From positions 16,820,001 to 16,884,000 of the forward strand of contig BSBN01000187.1 in NCBI GenBank assembly GCA_027924645.1: a stretch of 64,000 nucleotides of DNA. The letters are read 5' to 3'. The position numbers and the translations under genes are program-made. Origin of the DNA: Cunninghamia lanceolata. Lineage: Eukaryota > Streptophyta > Pinopsida > Cupressales > Cupressaceae. This document shows, one piece after another, positions 46,136 to 57,169 of this stretch (position 1 is its first letter; each line of letters opens with the position of its first letter). The notes beneath the pieces are model-generated. The model ran no database searches. It saw nothing but the letters and a program-made list of their open reading frames with translations, and was not told the origin of the DNA.

Positions 46136-47999
46136 TAAAATGATTTATGAAGGAATATTAATTCAAATATTCTATCCTTTCATTCATTTGATTTATGCAT
46201 CCACATATTGTGGAGTATGCCAGCATATCCATTTCAGGTAGGCTAAGATTTATGAGCAAGAGAAGCAATAACCCTTTCTCCTTCTTATTTTTTAAGGCTC
46301 TCCTTTTGGAGATGACTGAGACACTAGAGATGAGGTATACATTTACTTCACACATGCAAATTTTTACTTGATTTGAACTACTCTCAAGGTGGCATGGATT
46401 TTGAAATTCTATTTATAGAAGTATTGAGCAATGTATTTTGCATTCAATTTTCTTTTCTAGATGAAGTTTTGGTGTTTCTATTTTGGCTATGAAAAGGGAG
46501 GACCTAGGAAGAGACTTAAGTATTTTATGTCATATATTCACTTAGCTCTATTTTATTTTTAGCTCTCTTCCCTCTTTTGGTTGTATTAGTACTTCAAATT
46601 AGTTTAATAATCTTAAACTTGTCTTCCTAAATGAGGTGCCATAGTTAGGGACTTTCTCTTCATCCTTGAAATGCTTCCCAACATGATGCTAGCAAGAAGT
46701 TGTTTACCACATGTAAACACTTCAAGAAGAATAGAATGTGGCTCTTTCTGGAAACATATTGCATCTTTCAATCTTCTTAGCTAAAAGGGTGCCCAAAATG
46801 AAGTTTTAATTAGCATAGAATGTAACATTTCAAAACCTTCTCAGCTAGATTGAAGAACAACAATTTGTTTTTTTGCTTCACTAGCTTCATTTACTTCTAG
46901 CTTATCATTATGCACTCAGTTGGTTCTACCTAAATATGATGATTCTATCCCTAAAGAACTAGTTGTTGTAACTTGTTCCACATTTTAGTATGGATACAAT
47001 TTGATCATGAGCTAAGGAAATTAAGATAGAGGTATCCTCTATTAGAGGGTCCTCTATCACATGCTAGATCCTCAAATTGGAAAGTAGGCCCATGTGAGCA
47101 CTCTTGTGAGTGCAAATCATTTAACAACTTTATATTGTAATCAAGTTGACAAGTGCCAATGATGTTGAGATGAGCATTGTCTGCTTCTATAAATAACATT
47201 TCTTCTTCTTTGTAAAGGGGATTTTTGGGAGGAAATTCATGCATTGTAAGGTGTAATAGCTTCCATAAGAAATAAGAGGTTGTAGAAAGTTTGTAGTTTA
47301 TACAATGTTTTAGTTTCTCATGTAATATTATCCAAAGTATATCAATATAAGACATTCTTCATTTGAAATTTAGACTTGTCTCCTGTTGCGTTAGTCAGGG
47401 TTTTGTGATATGTTGCTCTCTTAATGCACATTTGTTGTATTTTTTGGTAATGGTATGTTGGTGATTCTCTTAATATTGTGAACGTTATATTGAATTTTTT
47501 ATTTGATATGATATCTTTCACACCTAATAGAAAAATCATTGTCTAATTCAAGGGATTACTAAATGGATTTATAGTTTTTAGTTTAAGAGGCAATTGGTAA
47601 CCTGAGCCTTGCACAACAAGGTCAATTATCATTGGGTTACTTGGGGTATTGTAGACATCATGAAGCTCTACCATATTGTAGATTCAACTCTTGACTCTAT
47701 ACCCATAGTCTAAAGGCACCGATCATGTATTCCATTCTCATTTCATGATAATTTAAGATAATTTAAATCTAGTTGTAGGTTAGACAAAAACTACAAAATG
47801 TTCATGGTAGACCATAGCCTTATCTTTATATTTGTGTATCATCTCTACATAACTAAATCCCCCTCTTTCTACTCAATAGCTTAACCAATCTAAACTAGTG
47901 ATAGGTAATTGGGTTAAATGTTGTGTTCTTAATGCCTAGCCTAGTGAGTGAGGATCTTCAAGAAATGTCATTAGTATGATATTATCTATCTGTTAACCT
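46136..47999. other. No gene seen
   Basis: No protein motif is supported. The upper end (from about 47.3 kb) may already belong to the Copia LTR that begins at 48579 on the minus strand; its far end cannot be fixed because no partner LTR is present. Confidence 0.4.
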
Positions 48000-48579
48000 T
48001 AAGATTCAATGTCCATCATATGTTTAGAAGAGGAGTTGTAAAGGAATACACCCTGAGTCTGATAGATCTCAAAGAAGGAGAAAGGGGAATTTTCTCATGT
48101 GTTGATCTTGTCCACTCCTAGTATAATGATTTACTCCCTTGTTTATGTTGTTGTGTAGTTTGACAATCCCTAGAGGCTTTACCAACATGAGGTCCAATAG
48201 GAATCTATAAGAGTTGGTATAAAATTCTCTATACCATGTACAAGATTTGGCTATGGAGATATCCATCCAAGATCTAGAAGCTTCAATGAAAGCATAAAAG
48301 AGACCCAACATGAAAGAATAATTCTATTATATCAAAGGATGAAAATATGCATACAATATCTACATAAGTATTATAATGAGAAGCCCTTGGTTATATAAGC
48401 CAAGGTGAAACATAGGAAAACATAAGATTATGACAAGTTTCTTAATCTTATGACTTGAGACACAAAAATATAACTATCATAAGTGTTCCCTAAGTATGCC
48501 CTAAGTAAACTTAAATAGACAAGTGTGAATATGACCTAATGTGGAACTAGTTAGGTAATATACCCCATTCACAACAACA
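48000..48579 (-). repeat. Probable Copia 3' LTR (minus strand, far end undefined)
   Basis: On the minus strand the tract TTAAAGGGGG (48589-48580) is followed immediately by TGTTGTTGTGAATGGGG at 48579, the classic arrangement of PPT then LTR start in Ty1/Copia elements. The lower boundary is arbitrary, as no second LTR copy is visible to define it. Confidence 0.55.
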
Positions 48580-49554
48580 CCCCCTTTAAGTGCAACTTAG
48601 GGATAATAAGAAAATATGAAAAGATGGGTCCTATCTATAAGGCCACGTTAGGTACCCATGTAAAAACAAATATCTCACAAATAGAGAAAAGGACAAAAAC
48701 TTATAGGAAAAATCCCTCTCCAAATTATGAGAATGAAAAACCCCATGTGAGGAAAAAGCCCCACCATAAGAGAGAAGAAGAGAGACAATGTAACCCCCCT
48801 CAATGTAGAATCTCTTACACTGATGGTAGATGCTTGACAATGAATGATGATTGAAAATTTCTAAACAAAATTTCTTCCCTTAAGAAGAAGAAACAAAGCC
48901 AAGGATTTAGGTAGAATTCCTTCCCATTCTTGAAAAGTATATGAGGGAAGAAAAGATAAAAAAGATATATGATTTATTTGAACTTTGCTCAAGAGTCACC
49001 ATATCAGTTTTGAAAGGTGGCACAATCAAATTAGGAGTCCCAAACCAAATTAAAGAAAGTGACAATCTAGAAATTAGTGGAAATAGATGTAGAACATTGT
49101 CCAAAGACAATGAAGACTCCTCAAAATGTTACTCAAGGATATCCAAACCAATACCAAAATATGACAAATGAATAGGTAGAGAAACAACAAGAGGATCTAA
49201 ATGTGCCCTCATCACATTCCAAGAAGGTGATGCAACTCAATAAGAGCTAACATCAAAGAGGAGATGAATGTCCTCAATAATGTCCTCCAAATCTGCAAGA
49301 TAGGACTCACAAAATAAACATGATACATCTATCAAGTATCCATCCCAAGTAGCTATATTTGGAAGATGATAATTGTCTTGTAACATTGAATCACTAGAAG
49401 CCCCATCTAAAGAAACATTAAAGTTTGTAGAATCAATAGGAGATTATGGAGGAGATAGAGTGTTAGCACATGTCTCTAGAACCTTAGTTGATGAAAGAAC
49501 ACCAAGATTCAAATGACCATACCATATCTCCTCCAAAGTGTTCACACTAGATAC

Positions 49555-49940
49555 CTAAGTGTGTACATAAGCCAAAGGAACAACAGGAGCAAAATTTGAG
49601 AAGGTGTACAATTGAGGTTGATGATCTACCTCTCCAACTACAACAATATCTCTACTATGCAAATCCAAAATAACCATAGAATCTGGTGTGGACTCAACAC
49701 TCTTCCCTACTCCACCATGTCTGATATAATAAATATAAAGGATATTGGTTGATGATGAAGGCATAAAAAATATATTATTTAATGATCCTTCGTCCATGTC
49801 AATAGACCATTTCCTACAAACATGCATATACATGTTAGTTGTCAAGATGTGTGGTGATAAACAAGTCTCAAATAAAGAGAACATACTTTGTGATGAAGCC
49901 ATATGATGTGAAGCTCCATAATCAATGATCTATCTCCCTA
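49555..49940 (-). pseudogene. pol: Copia protease fragment
   Basis: Reading from 49940 gives IIDYGASHHMASSQSMFSLF. In Copia proteases the catalytic triplet is Asp-Ser-Gly followed by A-S-x-H-M; here Ser is Tyr (codon 49920-49918 on the minus strand). The domain stays open from 49902 to 49555 and then breaks. A HLNLGVLSS motif just after resembles the GAG-pre-integrase zinc region. Confidence 0.72.
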
Positions 49941-50402
49941 ACTTAGAATCTACAACTGTAACAAGTGATTGGCCCTTCTATCTCTCTAACTTTGAATGAG
50001 AAGAAGATGATGAACCCCTTTACGTAGTTGAAAGAAAATTGATATGAATCTTCATTGGAATATGCTTCTACTCATAAGTTTATTTTGAATAGTTTAGATG
50101 TTCATCATGCCCTAGTTTCTTATAATATGCACACTTGGGCTTATACTTTTTAAATGATTCCTCTTTTAAGGGATGGAATTTGGAATTTTATTGTGCTCTA
50201 TCTTTGTGTGGCTTGTTCTTTTCCTTATTTTGTTTCTTTTCAAAATTCCCTAATTCTTTCTGTACCTTGGGCTCACTAGCCACCAATTCTTGTGGTTTAG
50301 AATATTTAATGAGACTCATTTGAATTAGCTTCACTTCCTCTTAAATTAGAAGATTTGAAAATTCATCAAAGTATGCTCAACATATGCAACTCCTATAGAA
50401 AT

Positions 50403-50830
50403 TCAAGTGGTGTGAAAGCCATAAACAAATATTGAATACATAGGACCAAGCTTAGATAGGACATTTAGAATCAATTGTAAATCCTCTTTACTAACCTTAC
50501 AATCCTTTATTTGTATTGTTATTTGTTTTATCTTGGAGATATAGTCTTGAATATGTTCAAAAATTTTAGGATCAAGATTCGTCCAACCATTATCAATTTG
50601 ATATCCTCTATTCTTTTTAGATTCACCATATAATTTTTCAAGAGTCTTCCAAGCCTCCTTAGGTGTTTTGCATGATTCAAGATGATATTGTAAATCAAAA
50701 GACACTAAAGAGCAAATATAACTAGGATTTTTCTCATGGTTGATCTCCCATATCACATTTGCACCATCATTAGTAGGTTAAGAAATAGTTTCTTTTACAT
50801 ATCCAGCACAAAATTTTCCCATTAGATAAT
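50403..50830 (-). pseudogene. gag: Copia gag (UBN2-type) fragment
   Basis: The open minus-strand stretch 50756-50403 reads CKTPKEAWKTLEKLYGESKK then LGPMYSIFV, the hallmark of Copia gag (UBN2/retrotran_gag_2). The knuckle downstream near 50130 reads KCAYYKKLGHDEH, having lost the second and fourth zinc ligands. The N-terminal part (50830-50760) is broken by stops. Confidence 0.75.
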
Positions 50831-51539
50831 TTCATACTGATTTCACATTTTGGAAAACCAATATGTGTTTGAGCTTACAAATCTTCATTGGTGATCTAGT
50901 CCCTTCACACACTATGAAACCCTTTGTCAGCATATCAATGCTTCAATGAACTCTTGTTTTGGTGATTATATATTCCTTTGAACTTGCATCAACAACTTAC
51001 TTAGTATAGGAATTTAAAATCACCTAAAATGTGAAGTATTTAAAAAAAATCTTTAGATATTAGAATAATCCATGAACTTTTCGGTGATGGAAATATTTCT
51101 TGAACTCTAATATCTATTGAAACATCTTACAAAATCTTGGTAATTCTTTGAAGTACTCTTTTAGCGATAGGAAAAGTTCACACAATAAGTTTTTCGCTGA
51201 AACACCACTTGATGTCTTCCCACTTGTTCAAACATACTTTGAGGTGCTAATAAATTCCAAGATTGTGTAAATTCCAATATACATATTCGATTATCATGAA
51301 CTTTGACTTCATCAACTATGTATAGTAAAATTTGAATGGTGCTCCAATGTTTGGTAAAAAGTTCAAAAATGTTGAAAGGAAATTGCAAAGTTCACACAAG
51401 CTCAATTCTGAAATCAACTTGAATTTCCTACTGAAGCAAAACTAGAAAAACCAATGGGAACAAAAAAAACTAGAAATGAAATGGAAAACAACTTGAAGTA
51501 TTTTTGGGTGATACAGGAAATGTTCCATCAATATGCAAC
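50831..51539. other. No gene seen
   Basis: This AT-rich spacer lies between the Copia fragment and the 3' end of element D. Element D should have a 3' LTR here on the minus strand, but I see no TG-GATGCAG-type start, so that LTR is lost or replaced. Confidence 0.4.
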
Positions 51540-52745
51540 TCATGAACATTTAGACAAGTTTGGAATGGGAATTCCATATTTAACCAAATCTAAAGTGTTC
51601 ACCCAAGAGGCTTCATCAGATTATCTATTCTTCCAACAGACCATATATTCCCAATACTCCTTTCCCCTAGTTCTTTTGATCATACGAGAATCAATCACTT
51701 TGTCTACATCGTCAAATTTCTTCTCAAGCAATTGATATATCCATTCATGTGCATCCTACAAATCTGAATGTGTATCCCCTTGTGCACTTGTTTCCCCTTC
51801 ATAATATTTATACAAATCAACATCATTAAATATGGGAGATATATCTATACCTGCTGGAAGTTCAATTTCATAGGCATTGGATGAAAACTTTCACAACACT
51901 CTACATGGGCCTATCTTTTTCCACTTTAGTTTATTATACATTCCCTAAGGGAACCTTTCTTTCTGCAAATGTGCTAATACCAAGTCACCTACTTGAAATT
52001 CTTACTCTCTTCTCTCCTCATCTGCATATTCTTTGTATTTTTTTGCACTCTTTTCCAAATTTTCCTTTACTTCTCTATGTAATTTTTTAATGTACTCAAT
52101 AAAATCCTCTACAAAAGCACTCTTCCTACCCAAATCTGCACTATCCCTCAATTCATCAACACCTCTCCTAGACTGTAACCATAAACAATATAGAATGGGA
52201 TTTTCCCACACTCTGATTAACTAAATTATTATGTGCAAATTCTACATGTGCCAATATCAAATACCACTAATTGGGTTTGTCACCTACCAAACATCTCAAC
52301 AAATTACCTAAACTTCTATTCACAACTTTGGTTTGACCATCAGTCTAAGGGTGGTAAGCTAAATTGAACCCCAATTGTGTTCCCATTTTCTTCCACAAAG
52401 CGCACCAAAAATGGCCAACAAATTTTGTGTTCCGATATGAAACAATACTTTTTGGCAAGCCATGCAACCTAACTACCTCTTTGAAAAACAATGCAGATAT
52501 ATGTGAAGCATCATTACACTTTTGGCATGGTATAAAATGAACTATCTTTGAAAATCTATTGACCACAACAAAAATAGAATCATTACCTCTTTGTGTTTGC
52601 AGTAATCCCAAAACAAAATCCATGCTTATATGTTCCCATGGCCTCTCTGGTATTGGCAATGGTTGATACAACCTTGTGTTTTTTCTTACTCCTTTGACAT
52701 GCTGGCAAGTTCTGCAACCTTCCACCATCTTCTTTACATCTACAT
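51540..52745 (-). pseudogene. pol: Element D integrase with chromodomain (broken)
   Basis: The zinc pair MVEGCRTCQHVKG starts the readable part. The first Asp lies in SMDFVLGL. The second, expected in Ser-Asp-Arg-Asp, is Tyr (codon at 52437-52435), and the Glu is Lys in QTKVVN (52329-52327). The frame is open from 52728 to 52345, then continues past a stop. The tail and chromodomain lie at about 51720-51575 (RTRGKEYWEYMVCWKN, EASWVN). Reading ends at a TGA after SKCS, as in element A. Confidence 0.82.
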
Positions 52746-52747
52746 TA

Positions 52748-54145
52748 TGTTGGCAAATTCATTGTTGGTGTCCTGTGAATTTAAAATGGTCAGTGAACTA
52801 TTCTAGGACACGTTGAATTATCCCCTGAGGCTGGTGAAGATTCTCATAATGCCTCCTCAGCCTTGAATGACTCTTTCCTTCTACATGTTGAATCATTCTC
52901 TCTCTCAATCTCTAATGCTTGGATAATCTAACTTTTTGAATCTCTCTCTCATGCTCTTGGCTCTCTTCTATAAAAATTCTTGTGAAATGCTTGTGAAGAC
53001 TCTTGTGTATAGCTACTAAAGATTTTATATTCCCTCTTGAGTGTAGTGTTGTCTCTATTAGCTCTTGGAGATCTTTATTTTCATTTTAAGTATTTGGAAG
53101 GCTCTCTTGTTGGGGTTTTGAAGCTATTCAACCAGATTCTAGCCCTTGAGGAGTTGCAGCATTCTTCTCGCTATTCAAACTAGTAATATTGTTTCATTCT
53201 ATCATTTAATGTTCTATATTTAAATATGTTAGTATATAGTGTAGTTATTTGCTTTCAATTTATGGTGTAGACCACCATATTTTTGGTGTATGGTGTAGAC
53301 CACCCACTCTTGGTTTCATGGTGTAGACCACCATTTGTTTGCTTTGCACTAGATGCATGTTCAAGGGTATTCTTCCCCTAGACCAGTGAAGCTACTCTTA
53401 GTTTCTTTTTGTTTGTAGTTGCTCTTAATCTATAGTCACAAATAAAATAGCAGCACACACATTTCCTTGTTTTTTGAGATATTTCTATCATTCACTACTC
53501 ATGGAGGTCGGAAGACCGAAACTAGGGCTTGACTGAGGCAAGCTTCTTAGCAGCACAACCATTTTTCTCCGTCTTTTCATAAGTGCTCTTGATTGGAAAC
53601 ATTTCAAATGCATAGAGATTTCGTTGGACTTCCTCTCTACCTTGTTATTTCATTTTTATTCATTTTATGTAGCATATTTGGCTTTATTTTAAATTCTGTG
53701 TTACCTGGAAGCTACTGGGTGTTTGGTTTGTATATTTATGTGTGGTGTAGGTGTCTTGGGTCCTATCGACCTAAAGATTTTTATTTTTGGGACTTTAAGG
53801 AAACCAACGCTTAGCACAGATGTCCCCATGACACATTGTCATCTAGGGCAGTGAGCCTCTACTTTCAGTGATAGGTTACATTACTCCACCTGTTTCTTCT
53901 TTTATAACTCATTTTCTAAATTTCAATGTACATTTGTCTATTTCTAGCATTTTGATTAATTTCTTCCCTTCTAGTGAGCATCTAGTTTAGTTACTTTACT
54001 TTTGCTGGAACACTAAGTGGTTCTGTGAAAACCTAGAGTAGGTTTTAAACATCAAAACATTAGATAATAGAACCCGAGTGTAGCATTAGTGAAGAAATCC
54101 CTTGATTGAGACATTTGGTTAAGGAGTAGTTTTTCCTACACTACA
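52748..54145 (+). mobile_element. X-like LTR replacing RT/RNase H of element D
   Basis: This LTR-like sequence of about 1.4 kb starts TGTTGG and ends ACTACA. It follows the same order of landmarks as the element X LTR: an ATTCTCTC-rich part, GGTGTAGACCACC, a GTATTCTTCCCC block, GGAGGTCGGAAGACC and a CCTATCGACC-like part. It is clearly diverged from X. No target duplication is present (CATTA before, CCCTT after). Both edges meet chromovirus coding sequence, but about 1.3-1.5 kb of that coding sequence is missing between them. Confidence 0.65.
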
Positions 54146-56285
54146 CCCTTATCTAACAATTCTTGCACTTGCCTATTAATCTCTTCATTCTCCATTGGAG
54201 CCATTCTATATGATGCTTTATTTAGAAAACTCACACCAGGTATCAAATTCATGAAATGACATACTCCTCATAGGTGGAAATCAATCTGGCAACTCCATCA
54301 ATATATTTGCATATTCATCCATAATTTCTTGAATTTCTATTGAAAACTCTTCATTCTTCACTACTGTCATAGCTATTGTAGGCTTAGGGATAAAATCAAA
54401 GCATGCTCCCTCTTTCTTCAACTCTTTCAAAAATTTCTTTCTAGACACCAAACAAACTTTGGGACTGTTTTCTACTTCTTCTTCCTTATATTTAAGTGGA
54501 TTCAAAGTATATTATTTTCCATCTTTCTTTATCTTATAAGTGTTTGTTCTACCATCATGTACAACTTGTCTATCAAATTGCCAAGGTCTTCCCAAAATAA
54601 TATGGCATGCATCCATTTCCATCACATCACACAAAATTTCATCCTTATAACTACCCATCTAAAAATTTACAAGACATTGTTCACTTATTGATGAGTTAAA
54701 AACAACCTCATCTCAACATTGACCCAATTACCCCCTTTGTACTAATAGGATGACTCAAATTATGCCAATTTATTAAAATCTTATGATAAATGTTGTTTAT
54801 TTATGAAGGAATAGTGTATAAGCGTTTGTTCTTACTTTAATTGATTTTGACCACTAACATTGGCAAAGTGTTATGAAAAGATTTTTTATTTCATCAACAA
54901 GACTTGGAAATGATGGAGTGGAGAAAGCAATTATTAATGAAGACTGAGGTCAGCAGTGCTGGAAGTTAGAAGTGCTAGAAATGAAGGAGACTAGTATTTG
55001 AAGACTTTAGTTGTTTAATGTTTTTTCCGTCCATATAGCATTCTCTCTTATTTTATGTTATTCAAAAGACACTAAATACATTTAAACTCCACTCAGAGCC
55101 CCCTTTATGGCACTACAAGTTAGACTTTTTAAGTCAGTTTGTTATGTTTTTCTTTTAGAAGACTTTTTAAGTGGCAATGATAAGCCACCCTAGATTTCTA
55201 GATTTTGAGGGATACAAGGAAAAACCTTATGTTATATATAGGATACTATGAATAGAATGAAGAAGAAGTTTCTCTGAAATCAATAAGTTTTATGTATACA
55301 TACTTGTGTACGATGGGATTAGATTCATGTTGTTACTACTTGATATGATTTGAGCTAGCTAGAATATTCCAGAGAGTTGGCCACTCAACAGAAAGGAGAT
55401 AGATAGATAAGTATTTGTTTGTTATGTGAATGTGTTATTGTCATTGTTTATGTTACTAAATTGTTTTCTGTTCTTTCAAAAATATGGTGATCAATCTATG
55501 TCCTACAAGTTTAGTGTTGTGATTATAGTTTAAGTGTTGATTAAGATATTTCAGAGTTTTGAAGCTTCTTTTCATTGTTCTGTGGTAGATAAGTTCTAGA
55601 GTTTTTTATGTGGTTTAAATTTCTATATTTTCATGAAAGTTCTGAAGCAAAGTCTAGATATTATTTTTTTCCATGCTTTCACAAATTAGTTTTTCTCATG
55701 AATTCATAGATTGGTTTCATCAATTTTTTCTAGAATAGATTGCTACTGATTTTCAATTACTACTTGAAGTTTTCCTTAGCTTATATTTCCATGCTTTCTA
55801 GTTAGAATTTGTTTCGTAAGTCTCGCTTAAGAAGAGAAATCAAGAAAACACTGTTAAAATGAGATCCTTGAATCTCCTATTGCGTATATCCTTGGACACA
55901 ACCCAGTTGATAAACTGATAAATTTCAACTAATGTATGAGGTCTAACAACACCTTATCACTTATCACCAATTGATGTTCCTTTTGTAGCCAGGAAACTTT
56001 GTAGGGACTAGGATGTCTCACCTTATTCAACTTCAACTTTTCCACCTTTTCTTCAAACACAATATTATTAGTACTACCAATGTCCACTCTAACTTTTCAA
56101 CATTTTCCATCTACCTTGCACCTTGTTCGAAACAAATTTCTCCCTTGGACTGGCTCTTTTTTTCCCTCTCTAGGTTTAACAAAATTCTCCACAGCATTAA
56201 AGACTTTCCATCTTCAGGATCTTCTCCACACTTTGGTGAAGCCACACTTATTGCACTTATGTTTTCATTGATGTCAACAGTGTGA
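54146..56285 (-). pseudogene. pol: Element D protease and RT start, split by S3
   Basis: Minus-strand reading from 56285 gives the gag linker (SVASPKCGEDPEDGKSLML), then protease with Val-Asp-Ile-Gly in place of Asp-Ser-Gly, then EEKVEKLKLNKVRHPSPYK and SWLQKEHQLVIS. S3 (54689-55959) interrupts here. The protease resumes at 54688 (EQCLVNF, DACHIILGRPWQFDR). The linker is open at 54505-54281 (VCLVSRKKFLKELKKEGACF), and the RT start is readable to LLDKG at 54150, where the X-like LTR begins. Confidence 0.8.
54689..55959. mobile_element. S3: solo LTR inside element D, perfect TSD
   Basis: This 1271 bp insert begins TGATGAGTTAAAAACAACC and ends ACACCTTATCA. CTTAT flanks both sides (54684-54688 and 55960-55964). 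The duplication falls inside protease codons that rejoin when the insert and one copy are removed. A TATATATA at about 55234 followed by ACTATGAATAGAATGAAG suggests transcription on the plus strand. The superfamily is not assigned. Confidence 0.85.
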
Positions 56286-57169
56286 GACATGAGGTAATGA
56301 TAAAGGAAGTCTATGGCAATGTAATCAGAGAAGAATACAAAAGAAGATAGATTAGAAAAATTGTGATAAGAAGGGCAAGGTGATGAATGTCATCAATATC
56401 TCCTGAACTTGTATAGACAAAAGGTGTGCTAACATGAAGATTCTTGCTTTGAAAAAAAGATTTTGTTGTTGTTGAATGAAGTTGAGAATGAAGTCTCTGA
56501 TGTGGCAAATATTGTATTCATTATTTCCTGAGGAAATGCATTACTTTAGTTTTGAAAGAAAGATTCAAGTTGTCCAAGGCACTAGAGTTTGCACAGAATA
56601 AGCTCGGGAGAATGCTCCGCATTCCTCCACACTTGGTGGTATGGCCTTGTGGTTTTGGTATTTGTCAAGGACATATGTGAAGGTTGTATATTCCTGATTT
56701 CAAATCTTGGAGATTAACACAGAAGTTTTTATATCTCGTAGAGACAAGACAGTTGTTCAAAGTTGTTGCAGTCAGGATGCGTCTGGGAAATGTTCTGCAT
56801 TTCTCAGTTGTTGAAGTTGAGGTCATGCGGTTTGAAGGTTGATCATTTATATATGAGAAGATGATAATATTCATGTTTTAACTGCTAAGTTGTACTATAA
56901 AGGTTCTTCGAGGTCAACAGAACAAAGACACATCTTGCTGTTGACTAGGGTTGTCTGGAGGAGATAACAGAAGCCATCACATTTCACCATAATTTATATT
57001 TTGGCTTTGATGTTTGGAAGATGAGTTCAAATATTTAGTTGGATTATTTAATTCAATTTTTAGGTGCTGAAGTACACCGCAAGTTATTTTCAATGCTTCA
57101 TCTCAAAACTATGTGTTTAGTATTCGTTTGTGATACTAGGCTTAGTTTTTGTTTGTTTGCGCTAGAAAG
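56286..57169. other. No gene seen
   Basis: Sequence between the truncated 5' edge of element D and the LTR of element E. No LTR terminus, coding motif or array is supported. Confidence 0.45.

Larger units (their letters stand above)
48579..50830 (-). mobile_element. Decayed Ty1/Copia fragment
   Basis: Minus-strand order is gag, decayed zinc knuckle, protease, a GAG-pre-integrase-like trace, then a PPT and LTR start at 48579. RT, RNase H and the integrase core are missing, so this is an internally deleted element. No 5' LTR is seen upstream of gag. Confidence 0.7.
51540..56285 (-). mobile_element. Element D: decayed minus-strand chromovirus, no LTRs found
   Basis: From high to low coordinates: gag/protease junction (56285), protease (split by S3), RT start, then an X-like LTR in place of the rest of RT and RNase H, then integrase and chromodomain ending in a TGA at 51542-51540. 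The sequence is closest to element A, sharing the SVASPK gag-linker block and the PKCS or SKCS stop context. Both LTRs are absent. Confidence 0.8.

Noticed and set aside
48624..48854. Plus-strand 76-codon Lys/Arg-rich frame
   Set aside because: It lies between the Copia PPT and protease on the opposite strand and has no domain; probably non-coding element sequence.
56013..56285. 90-codon plus-strand frame
   Set aside because: It is antisense to the element D protease and gag linker, which carry recognisable motifs on the minus strand.
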